Assembly: GCA_020025055.1 (NCBI GenBank)
Contig: JAHHST010000066.1
Coordinates: 1-8,252 of the forward strand
DNA from: Longicatena sp.
GTDB lineage: Bacteria > Bacillota_I > Bacilli_A > Erysipelotrichales > Erysipelotrichaceae
DNA: 8,252 nucleotides
Reading direction: 5' to 3'
Below are positions 1 to 5,816 of this stretch, piece by piece (the first letter of the stretch is position 1; each line of letters begins with the position of its first letter). The position numbers were made by a program, and so were the translations under genes. The notes beneath the pieces were generated by a model, which was not told where the DNA came from, made no database searches, and worked only from the letters and a program-made list of their open reading frames with translations.

Positions 1-425
1 CCTGTTGCTCCACTTAGAATAATTAAACCAGCACTTTTTTGACACCATTTATGAAAGATGGTCGTTTGTAATTGAATATCAGTAAGATTATCAATGGTTA
101 AATTTTGATAATTGTTCAATATACGTAAAACTCCGGTTTGTTTTTTGGGAGTAGATAATAAAGAAAAACGAAATTGAATCATTTGTCCATTAAATATATA
201 CGGGAAACTACCACTTTGTGAAGTCTTACCTAGTCCCATATCCAGGTTAGATATAAATTTAATATAATTAAATAGTCTTTCATTAATAATTGATGAGTAT
301 AAAGGTATGATTCCTTCATTATTTCGAATGGTAGCGTTTATATTTTGATAGTCATATACAAAATGAATATCTGTAGCTTTCTTTAACAATGCAATATGTA
401 TTAATTCTTCAAATTGCTCTTTCAA
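1..425 (-). CDS. comGA: ComGA, competence type IV pilus/DNA uptake ATPase (partial, 3' end outside window)
   Basis: This is the N-terminal part (141 complete codons) of a GspE/PilB-family traffic ATPase. ComGA powers assembly of the competence pseudopilus that draws DNA to the membrane, at the cytoplasmic face. Seen in the translation: an early ATDIHF motif (residues 17-22), the ComGA counterpart of ASDIH; a middle segment with IKF, LDMG and QSG, resembling the family's KFLSAMDIGERRKPQNG stretch; then TGVLRIL and, at the window edge, LIILSGATG, the beginning of the Walker A loop, which is cut there. An in-frame ATG lies at 440, but it has no ribosome binding site. TTG at 425 has AGGTGAT (seven contiguous anti-SD matches) at ideal spacing and is preferred. 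It is usually the first gene of a comG operon, which would continue leftwards. A general secretion or pilus ATPase is the main alternative; the short N-terminus and the neighbours favour ComGA. Confidence 0.88.
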   Translation of the reverse strand, partial: MKEQFEELIHIALLKKATDIHFVYDYQNINATIRNNEGIIPLYSSIINERLFNYIKFISNLDMGLGKTSQSGSFPYIFNGQMIQFRFSLLSTPKKQTGVLRILNNYQNLTIDNLTDIQLQTTIFHKWCQKSAGLIILSGAT

Positions 426-428
426 ATT

Positions 429-435
429 ATCACCT
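429..435 (-). promoter_or_regulatory. Ribosome binding site selecting the TTG start of comGA
   Basis: On the minus strand AGGTGAT is followed by AAT and then TTG (425-423). This matches the 3' end of 16S rRNA over seven bases, and the spacing is that of a strong Shine-Dalgarno site. It lies inside the reading frame if ATG at 440 is used, which argues that translation starts at TTG. Confidence 0.6.
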
Positions 436-473
436 TCCATCTTCTATATACGCTTCTAATTTATAAGAAACGT

Positions 474-501
474 AAAAAAGATATGATATTGTTATCATAT
501 C
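474..501 (-). promoter_or_regulatory. Perfect inverted repeat plus T6 in the comGA leader (attenuator/terminator or operator)
   Basis: GATATGATA (480-488) and TATCATATC (493-501) form a perfect 9-bp inverted repeat with a 4-base loop. Read on the minus strand, the hairpin is followed at once by TTTTTT (479-474), the layout of an intrinsic terminator, 49 bases before the TTG start of comGA. The stem has only two G-C pairs, so it is weak. The GATAT half-site recurs: forward at 480 and 485, inverted at 497-501, and forward again at 504-508. That pattern would also fit a protein-binding operator. Function is inferred; the symmetry is directly visible. Confidence 0.4.
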
Positions 502-541
502 GTGATATAGAATAAACGATAGAAACACTTTGATTTTGTGA

Positions 542-570
542 CTTATATGAGTTTTTAAATTGTTACACAA
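542..570 (-). promoter_or_regulatory. Candidate promoter for comGA
   Basis: On the minus strand TTGTGT (570-565) and TATAAG (547-542) are separated by 17 bases. The -10 box matches the consensus at 5 of 6 positions, the -35 box at only 3 of 6. Transcription would start near 535, downstream of the hydrolase terminator and upstream of the leader inverted repeat. I found no convincing ComK box or streptococcal ComX (cin) box. Confidence 0.3.
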
Positions 571-608
571 AAAAATATAAAAAAGACTGCCAAATATATT
601 AGCAGTCT
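571..608 (-). terminator. Rho-independent terminator of the metallo-hydrolase gene
   Basis: AGACTGC (584-590) and GCAGTCT (602-608) form a 7-bp perfect stem with an 11-base loop. On the minus strand the stem is followed by a T-rich run (TTTTTTATATTTTT). It begins 24 bases after the stop codon of the hydrolase. There is no T run on the plus-strand side, so it acts in the minus direction and separates this gene from comGA. Confidence 0.85.
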
Positions 609-631
609 AAAGTTTTGCTTTCACATAGCTG

Positions 632-1237
632 TTATTGTAAATATGGATTGTATAATAATTCATTTTTTAATGTTGTATCAGGTCCATGCCCTGGATATAC
701 ATGTAGACTAGGATCCATTTGTTTGATTTTTTGTAGACTTTGCATCATCTTTGTATTGGAACTTGTTACTAAATCTGTACGTCCGATACTTCCTTGAAAT
801 AATACATCTCCACAAAATAAATTATGATCCCATAAAATCATACTACAACCTTCACTATGACCTGGAGCATCAATAAATTCAAAATCGAACTTACCAATTG
901 TATGCTTCCCTGGAGATAAGATATGTGGCTTTGTTTTCACAATCACATCCGTTCCAATTGAAAAATTCAATTTTGGATCTGTTAAAAGTGGAACATCTAA
1001 GTCATTCATATAAAGTGGACAGTTAAATTTTTTTACCAGTGCATCTACACCAGCAATATGATCAAAATGAGCATGTGTTAAAACTATCCCATCAACAATA
1101 CCATTATTACTATCAATGGATTCTTGTAAACGTGGTGACTTACTACCTGGATCAATAATTAACACATGATTATCATTCCATAGTAGATATGTGTTTACTT
1201 GTACCATTCCTAAAACGAACGTTTCTATTTTTTTCAT
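632..1237 (-). CDS. Metallo-beta-lactamase-fold hydrolase, YqgX/glyoxalase II-like
   Basis: A 201-residue cytoplasmic protein of the metallo-beta-lactamase superfamily, without signal peptide or membrane segment. The binuclear metal site is complete: THAHFDH (residues 54-60, HxHxDH ligands H55, H57, D59, H60), H127 in APGHSEG, D144 in FCGDVLF, and H184 in YPGHGPDTTL. The layout and length match the small glyoxalase II-like group (B. subtilis YqgX), which hydrolyses thioesters or similar compounds; the substrate here cannot be read from sequence. The N-terminus (VLGMVQVNTYLL) aligns with that family's usual start, supporting ATG at 1237, although the upstream sequence holds only a weak ribosome binding site (AGTGAAAAG). 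The gene sits between rpmG and comGA and has its own terminator. Oddly, the rpmG terminator hairpin ends just 11 bases before its start codon. Confidence 0.9.
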   Translation of the reverse strand: MKKIETFVLGMVQVNTYLLWNDNHVLIIDPGSKSPRLQESIDSNNGIVDGIVLTHAHFDHIAGVDALVKKFNCPLYMNDLDVPLLTDPKLNFSIGTDVIVKTKPHILSPGKHTIGKFDFEFIDAPGHSEGCSMILWDHNLFCGDVLFQGSIGRTDLVTSSNTKMMQSLQKIKQMDPSLHVYPGHGPDTTLKNELLYNPYLQ

Positions 1238-1248
1238 AGCTTTTCACT

Positions 1249-1280
1249 AATAAAAAAGACCTTAGTCGGCCCTTCTTATT
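1249..1280 (-). terminator. Intrinsic terminator overlapping the end of rpmG
   Basis: On the minus strand AATAAGAAGGGCC pairs with GGTCTTTTTTATT: 13 base pairs including three G-U pairs, with the 6-base loop GACTAA. The T6 run lies within the right arm. The stem includes the rpmG stop codon (1278-1276), and its end is 11 bases upstream of the hydrolase start codon. It would end rpmG mRNA while reducing or gating read-through into the next gene. Confidence 0.7.
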
Positions 1281-1425
1281 TTTTCTCCTTATGTAAAGTT
1301 TTTTTGTTACAACGTGGGCAGTATTTCTGAATCTGCATACGTTCTGGATTTTTACGTTTATTACGTGTTCCAATGTAGTTTTCTTCTCCACATTCAGAAC
1401 ATTTGAAAGTGATTCTATCTCTCAT
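1276..1425 (-). CDS. rpmG: 50S ribosomal protein L33, zinc-ribbon (C+) form
   Basis: A 49-residue basic protein of the large ribosomal subunit. The translation begins MRDRITFKCSECGEENYIG and ends CPRCNKKTLHKEKK. Two CxxC pairs (C9/C12 and C36/C39) form the zinc ribbon, so this is the zinc-binding C+ version and not the cysteine-free paralogue made under zinc limitation. Length is as expected for L33. A strong ribosome binding site (GAGGAGG) lies 7 bases before ATG. A promoter at 1454-1483 precedes it and an intrinsic terminator overlaps its stop codon, so it can be expressed as a single-gene unit. The gene is short and easily lost behind a longer overlapping open frame in another phase (1173-1391), which is not real. 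Confidence 0.96.
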   Translation of the reverse strand: MRDRITFKCSECGEENYIGTRNKRKNPERMQIQKYCPRCNKKTLHKEKK

Positions 1426-1453
1426 GTTGTCCCTCCTCGTACTTTGCTAGAAA

Positions 1454-1483
1454 ATTATATCATAAAGTAAAAAATAATGCTAA
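1454..1483 (-). promoter_or_regulatory. Sigma-A-type promoter for rpmG
   Basis: On the minus strand TTAGCA (1483-1478; 4 of 6 consensus) and a perfect TATAAT (1459-1454) are 18 bases apart. The start of transcription would be near 1447, about 20 bases before the rpmG start codon. The boxes lie in the short gap after the penicillin-binding protein gene and share sequence with an AT-only hairpin at 1467-1493. Confidence 0.6.
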
Positions 1484-1496
1484 TACTTTTTACATT

Positions 1497-3596
1497 TTAA
1501 TTATACTTTTTGAAATATTCCTCTAAAACACGAGGAATAATCTCAGTAACACATATATTTGCAGCTAAATCATGCGTATCATCTGCTGATGTAGGAGCAC
1601 TTGCGGTAAATGCAATCTTTGGTTTATCGTAAGGTGCAAATCCAATAATCGTTGCATTTGTATATTTATGTATCGAACCATCTTTCCATATTTCTGTTTG
1701 TGCTGTACCTGTTTTTGCCGCAACATCTTTATCTAAAGCATTAAGACTTACTCCGCAATGATTTGTCGCAACACATTCTCTAAATCCATTTTTAACAACT
1801 TTTAGATAATCTAGATTTCCTTCAATAACAGATTGTGTTTTTGTTTTATTTTGATATACAACATAGTCACTGTTTACTTCTGTAGCATAGTTAACTAATT
1901 TTGGTTGAAGCTTTTTACCTCCATTCGCAACTGTTGAAACATATTGTGCTAATTGGATTGGAGAATAAGTATCATACTGTCCAATAGAGTAGTCTAATAA
2001 GTTACCCGCTGTTTGTGTATATCCGGTAACACCTAACGCTTCATTTGGTACATCAATTCCAGTTTTTGTTCCTAAGCCAAACATTGAATAATAATGACGC
2101 ATTAATTCAAGTGTCTTATTTGTTTGTTGTTGACTTACTTGTAATGGTTGTCCATATTTATATACTCCACCTGCAAGTTTAATAATTGATTGCCACATAT
2201 ATACGTTACTAGAAACTGCAAGTGCTTTTTCAGCATCTACAGGACCATAGTTTTGATAAGAACCAATCACATCTCCAGCGATATTCATTTTTTCATCCAT
2301 AACTGTTTCTTTAGGAGTAATAACACCTTCATTTAATACCATATATACAGTAGCACCTTTTACTGCTGAACCAACTGGATAATTGTTTAAATAATTACCA
2401 CTTGCGAACTTATAAACATCTTTATCTTCGTTTTTTATAGCTCCACTCATCGCCAGAACTTCACCAGTATTTGGATCAATCAATGTGACAAATGCTTGAT
2501 TAAATGCTTCACGATCTTTTGTTCCAGCATATCGTTTAATAACATCTGTCATAATTTTATCTAATGCCACTTGTAAATCAATATCAATAGTTAAATGTAG
2601 GTTATATCCTTTTTTACCTGAAGTTAATTCATTTGTATTAACTTCTCCATCACTTGTTGTTTGCATTTCCTCAGTTTTAAAGCTTCCACTTAAAAGACTT
2701 TCATATTCTTTTTCTAACCCACTTGTTCCAACACGGCTATTTAAAGGATATCCTAAAGCATTATAATAGTCTTGTTCTTCCAATGGAATCCCTTGGTTTG
2801 ATGAAGAAACTGAACCTAATACATCGCGCAAAGTATCTTTATAAGGATACTCTCTTTTCCAAGAACTAAAATCAACATCAAAGCCTTCGAATTGGTGTTT
2901 ATGTTCTAATAAATAAGCAACATCTTCATCAGATGCATCTTCTATAATTACTTTAACAGTATCTGCTGGAGGTCGATTCATTGCTAAATAAACGCTATAT
3001 GCTTTTTTCTCCCTCTTAGAAGCAATAGAATTAATCATTTGTTCCGTAATTCTAGAACGAACTAATTTATCTTTTTCTTCGGATTTTAATTTTCCTTTTA
3101 ATTCATTTTCTGTTAATAAATGATTTCCGCTTGTATCCTTTTTTCCATGTGAATCACGATATAAATACAAATACATATCCTGTAAATCAGATTTACTTAA
3201 AAAATCATCTTTTACTTCAAAAGTTCTAGAAAATTTTTGCGCTAATTCCCACTTTTCATCATCTGTTGTATTTGATGGTGGAAAATAAGTAATATTATGT
3301 GCAGATACCGTTTTTACAATAATTTTTCCATTACGATCATAAATTTCACCACGTGGTGGTTGCGAAATTTGCTTACTAGATGAAATATTTGCTAATTTTA
3401 ATGAGTATTTATCATAATCACGTGTCTGTAACAACGTTAATTTGAAAAATACACTTAGAAATAGAATACTAATTATAATACCAAATATTACAATTCGTCT
3501 ATTCACTATTTTATAATAATCGTTCTGTTTCTGTAAAACATCAGAACTACGGGTTAATTTTTTATGGTCAAGGTCACGAAACGGATTACGAATCAT
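1497..3596 (-). CDS. pbpA: Class B penicillin-binding protein 2 (PbpA/MrdA type), peptidoglycan D,D-transpeptidase
   Basis: A 699-residue membrane-anchored transpeptidase that cross-links peptidoglycan outside the cell; the target of beta-lactams. Order of parts: cytoplasmic basic N-terminus (1-33), one transmembrane helix (about 34-56, RIVIFGIIISILFLSVF), the conserved RGEIYDRNGKIIV motif of the dimerization/pedestal domain (82-94), a charged head region (about 110-280), and the catalytic domain (about 330-690). All three active-site motifs are present: S410-x-x-K413 (in VGSAVK, where many relatives have PGSTFK), S462-S-N464, and K628-T-G630. There are no PASTA repeats, which favours the elongation-type PBP2/PbpA over the division PBPs. 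ATG at 3596 is chosen because GGAGGTG lies 8 bases upstream; an in-frame TTG at 3611 overlaps that site. It has its own promoter and is divergent from ispG. The exact paralogue name is less certain than the class. Confidence 0.92.
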   Translation of the reverse strand: MIRNPFRDLDHKKLTRSSDVLQKQNDYYKIVNRRIVIFGIIISILFLSVFFKLTLLQTRDYDKYSLKLANISSSKQISQPPRGEIYDRNGKIIVKTVSAHNITYFPPSNTTDDEKWELAQKFSRTFEVKDDFLSKSDLQDMYLYLYRDSHGKKDTSGNHLLTENELKGKLKSEEKDKLVRSRITEQMINSIASKREKKAYSVYLAMNRPPADTVKVIIEDASDEDVAYLLEHKHQFEGFDVDFSSWKREYPYKDTLRDVLGSVSSSNQGIPLEEQDYYNALGYPLNSRVGTSGLEKEYESLLSGSFKTEEMQTTSDGEVNTNELTSGKKGYNLHLTIDIDLQVALDKIMTDVIKRYAGTKDREAFNQAFVTLIDPNTGEVLAMSGAIKNEDKDVYKFASGNYLNNYPVGSAVKGATVYMVLNEGVITPKETVMDEKMNIAGDVIGSYQNYGPVDAEKALAVSSNVYMWQSIIKLAGGVYKYGQPLQVSQQQTNKTLELMRHYYSMFGLGTKTGIDVPNEALGVTGYTQTAGNLLDYSIGQYDTYSPIQLAQYVSTVANGGKKLQPKLVNYATEVNSDYVVYQNKTKTQSVIEGNLDYLKVVKNGFRECVATNHCGVSLNALDKDVAAKTGTAQTEIWKDGSIHKYTNATIIGFAPYDKPKIAFTASAPTSADDTHDLAANICVTEIIPRVLEEYFKKYN

Positions 3597-3620
3597 GAAT
3601 AACACCTCCAATTGACTTTT

Positions 3621-3649
3621 ATTATACTTTAAAATACCTATTTAATCAA
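3621..3649 (-). promoter_or_regulatory. Sigma-A-type promoter for the PBP2 gene
   Basis: On the minus strand TTGATT (3649-3644) and a perfect TATAAT (3626-3621) have the ideal 17-base spacing. Transcription would begin about 18 bases before the ATG at 3596, just before the GGAGGTG ribosome binding site. A second TATAAT at 3656-3651 lacks a matching -35 box. Confidence 0.8.
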
Positions 3650-3757
3650 TATTATATCCCTAGCCTCTCTTTCCCTATACCACATTCGTTAAGACGAAAA
3701 AGTGAATATAAAATAGAAAATAACATTTGCTTTTTTTCATTACCTAAAATCCTTTAA

Positions 3758-3786
3758 TTGTAAAAAAATACAGAAATGTTTATAAT
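3758..3786 (+). promoter_or_regulatory. Sigma-A-type promoter for ispG
   Basis: TTGTAA (3758-3763) and a perfect TATAAT (3781-3786) are 17 bases apart, giving a start of transcription near 3793 and a leader of under 20 bases. The ribosome binding site AGAGGAG (3794-3800) follows. The roughly 108 bases between this and the opposing PBP2 promoter hold nothing else I can identify. Confidence 0.75.
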
Positions 3787-3809
3787 ATTATTTAGAGGAG
3801 TGATTACTT

Positions 3810-4880
3810 ATGAAACGTACAGAAACAAGAAGCATTCATGTTCGTGATTTAACCATTGGTGGAACAGACCATGTTGTTATCCAGAGCATGTGTAATACAC
3901 GTACAAAAGATGTAGAAAAAACAGTTCAACAAATTTTAAAATTAGAAGAATGTGGCTGTGAATTAATTCGTTTAGCTGTCATTGATGAAGAAGATGCAAA
4001 AGCTATTAAAGAAATCAAAAAACGTACCCATATTCCTTTAGTTGCTGATATTCATTATGATTATCGAATTGCAATTGCAGCTGTTGAAAACGGAATTGAT
4101 AAAATTCGTTTAAATCCTGGAAATATTGGTGGAAAAGAAAAAGTACAAGCAGTTGTTAAAGTTTGTAAAGAACACCATGTTCCTATTCGTATTGGAATCA
4201 ATAGTGGATCCATGGAAAAAGATATTCATGATAAATATGGAAAACCTACTGCTGAAGGAATGATGGAAAGTGCGAAACGTCATATCTCTATGCTAGAAGA
4301 ATTAGATTTTCATGACATTTGTTTATCATTTAAATCAAGTGATCCATTACTATGCATTGAAGCCTATCGCTTGGCCAGTAAAACTTTCCCTTATCCTCTA
4401 CATTTGGGAGTAACTGAAGCTGGAACATTTATGGGAAGTGCTATAAAAAGTAGTATGGCATTAGGAACTTTATTAAATGAAGGTATTGGTGATACAATTC
4501 GCATTAGTGTAAATGGAAATCCTGCAAATGAAATCACTATTGTTAAACAATTATTAAAATGCTGCGGATTGATTAAAAATGTTCCAAATTTAATTGCATG
4601 TCCAACATGTGGTAGAACAGCATGGAACATGTTACCTGTTGTAGATGAAATCGAAGCATTTTTAAACACTGTTCACTGCGATATAACTGTTGCAATCATG
4701 GGATGTGCAGTAAATGGTCCAGGAGAAGCAAAACATGCTGATATTGCAATTGCTGGCGGAAAAAACGAAGGTCTATTGATCAAAAAAGGAAAAATTATTG
4801 AAAAGCTTCCACAAGAGCAAATTGTTGATCGTCTAAAAAAAGAAATATTAGAATTTGAAAAACAACATTCGAATCAATAA
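3810..4880 (+). CDS. ispG: 4-hydroxy-3-methylbut-2-enyl diphosphate synthase (IspG/GcpE)
   Basis: IspG carries out the penultimate step of the MEP isoprenoid pathway in the cytoplasm: reductive ring opening of 2-C-methyl-erythritol 2,4-cyclodiphosphate to HMBPP, using a [4Fe-4S] cluster. The 356-residue protein is full length for the compact bacterial two-domain form. The N-terminal barrel shows VVIQSMCNT (22-30), VADIHYDYRIA (78-88) and KIRLNPGNIG (98-107). The C-terminal domain has the cluster ligands C264 and C267 (CPTCGRT), C299 and E306 (MGCAVNGPGEA). ATG at 3810 has AGAGGAG 9 bases upstream and its own promoter. The gene is convergent with nfo and shares a terminator with it. ispH, the next enzyme, lies in the same window on the same strand but in a separate unit. 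Confidence 0.98.
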   Translation: MKRTETRSIHVRDLTIGGTDHVVIQSMCNTRTKDVEKTVQQILKLEECGCELIRLAVIDEEDAKAIKEIKKRTHIPLVADIHYDYRIAIAAVENGIDKIRLNPGNIGGKEKVQAVVKVCKEHHVPIRIGINSGSMEKDIHDKYGKPTAEGMMESAKRHISMLEELDFHDICLSFKSSDPLLCIEAYRLASKTFPYPLHLGVTEAGTFMGSAIKSSMALGTLLNEGIGDTIRISVNGNPANEITIVKQLLKCCGLIKNVPNLIACPTCGRTAWNMLPVVDEIEAFLNTVHCDITVAIMGCAVNGPGEAKHADIAIAGGKNEGLLIKKGKIIEKLPQEQIVDRLKKEILEFEKQHSNQ

Positions 4881-4886
4881 AATATA

Positions 4887-4934
4887 AAAAGGACGAATCC
4901 ATTGATTTTATATCATATTGGATTTCGTCCTTTT
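4887..4934. terminator. Bidirectional intrinsic terminator between ispG and nfo
   Basis: AAAAGGACGAATCCA (4887-4901) pairs with TGGATTTCGTCCTTTT (4919-4934), a 15-bp stem with one bulged T and a 17-base AT-rich loop. The plus strand continues as CTTTTAT, and the minus strand has TTTTTATATTTT after the stem. It therefore fits both convergent genes: it starts 6 bases after the ispG stop and ends 3 bases short of the nfo stop codon. Confidence 0.92.
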
Positions 4935-4937
4935 CTT

Positions 4938-5816
4938 TTATAAGTTTTCTAATTTTTCAACTAACGTAGGGTCAAAAGTACTTTTTCTAAACATTTCTAT
5001 TTCATATTTATAAGGAGCATGTCCATTAACAAACGGTGTTTCTAAAATTTTTACGACATCTTTTACTCGATTATTATGTACAATCTGATTTAAAACATCA
5101 AATCCTATTTCACCAAATCCAATATTTGCATGTCTATCTTTCCTTGCACCTCTAACATTTTTAGAATCGTTAATATGCATACATACCAAACGATCCAAAC
5201 CAACAATTTCATCAAAAGAATCTAATATAGCATCAAAATCTGTTAAATCAAAACCTGCATCATGAAGATGACATGTATCCATGCAAACTTTAATATGATC
5301 TGAATATTTTACATGATCAATTAAATAACGAATATGGTGAAAATCATAACCAATTTCACTACCCTTTCCAGCCATCGTTTCAATTGCAATTTGCACATCT
5401 CCAATATTTTCCATTGCTAAGTTTAATCCTTCAACAATTTTTTCTAAACCTTTTTCCTCACCAGCTTTTACATGACTTCCAGGATGTAAAACTAGAATTG
5501 TTGCCTCTAATTCTTTTACACGTTCAATTTCTTGTTTTAAGAAATCAACACCTAGTTCAAACGTTTCTGTTTTAAAGCAATTTGCAAGATTAATAATATA
5601 TGGAGCATGAACAATGATGCTACTTTTCTCAATGCCATTTTCTTCCATAAGCTCAAGCGCTTCTTTAATTTTTAGCTGATTCATAGGTTTTCTTTTTGTG
5701 TTTTGCGGTGCTCCTGTATAAAGCATTAATGCATTTGCATTATAAGAAAGAGCTTCTTCTACAGCCCCTAAGACATACTTAGGGGCACTCATTGATACAT
5801 GAGATCCTATTTTCAT
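4938..5816 (-). CDS. nfo: Deoxyribonuclease IV (endonuclease IV, AP endonuclease)
   Basis: A zinc-dependent apurinic/apyrimidinic endonuclease of base-excision repair, cutting 5' to abasic sites and removing blocked 3' ends. The 292-residue protein is full length for the TIM-barrel Nfo family. All nine metal ligands known from the E. coli enzyme have counterparts: H70 (VHAPY), H111 (LHPGSH), E146 (IETMAGKG), D180 and H183 (MDTCH), H214 (MHINDS), D227 and H229 (KDRHANIG), and E259 (LETP). The start ATG overlaps the stop of the upstream helicase gene by 4 bases (ATGA), and no strong ribosome binding site precedes it, so translation is probably coupled. The pair forms a two-gene operon ending at the shared terminator with ispG. 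Confidence 0.98.
   Translation of the reverse strand: MKIGSHVSMSAPKYVLGAVEEALSYNANALMLYTGAPQNTKRKPMNQLKIKEALELMEENGIEKSSIIVHAPYIINLANCFKTETFELGVDFLKQEIERVKELEATILVLHPGSHVKAGEEKGLEKIVEGLNLAMENIGDVQIAIETMAGKGSEIGYDFHHIRYLIDHVKYSDHIKVCMDTCHLHDAGFDLTDFDAILDSFDEIVGLDRLVCMHINDSKNVRGARKDRHANIGFGEIGFDVLNQIVHNNRVKDVVKILETPFVNGHAPYKYEIEMFRKSTFDPTLVEKLENL

Noticed and set aside
615..797. 60-codon plus-strand open frame antisense to the hydrolase
   Set aside because: Cysteine-rich nonsense translation opposite a well-conserved gene; no supporting promoter or ribosome binding site.
1173..1391. 72-codon minus-strand open frame spanning the rpmG-hydrolase junction
   Set aside because: It overlaps the real L33 gene and the start of the hydrolase in another phase, has no family resemblance, and runs through the terminator hairpin.
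1467..1493. 10-bp AT-rich hairpin (GTAAAAAATA / TACTTTTTAC) after the PBP2 gene as a terminator
   Set aside because: On the minus strand the stem has one G-C and one G-U pair and only three Ts follow it. It also coincides with the -35 region of the rpmG promoter. At best a weak terminator, so not listed as a feature.
3685..3698. TTCGT-TAAG-ACGAA hairpin between the PBP2 and ispG promoters
   Set aside because: Only 5 bp with no T run and no relation to either transcript start; likely chance.
4391..4669. 92-codon minus-strand open frame inside ispG
   Set aside because: Antisense shadow of the conserved ispG coding sequence.
5384..5575. 63-codon plus-strand open frame inside nfo
   Set aside because: Antisense shadow of nfo; Leu/Phe-rich composition reflects the reverse of Glu/Lys codons.
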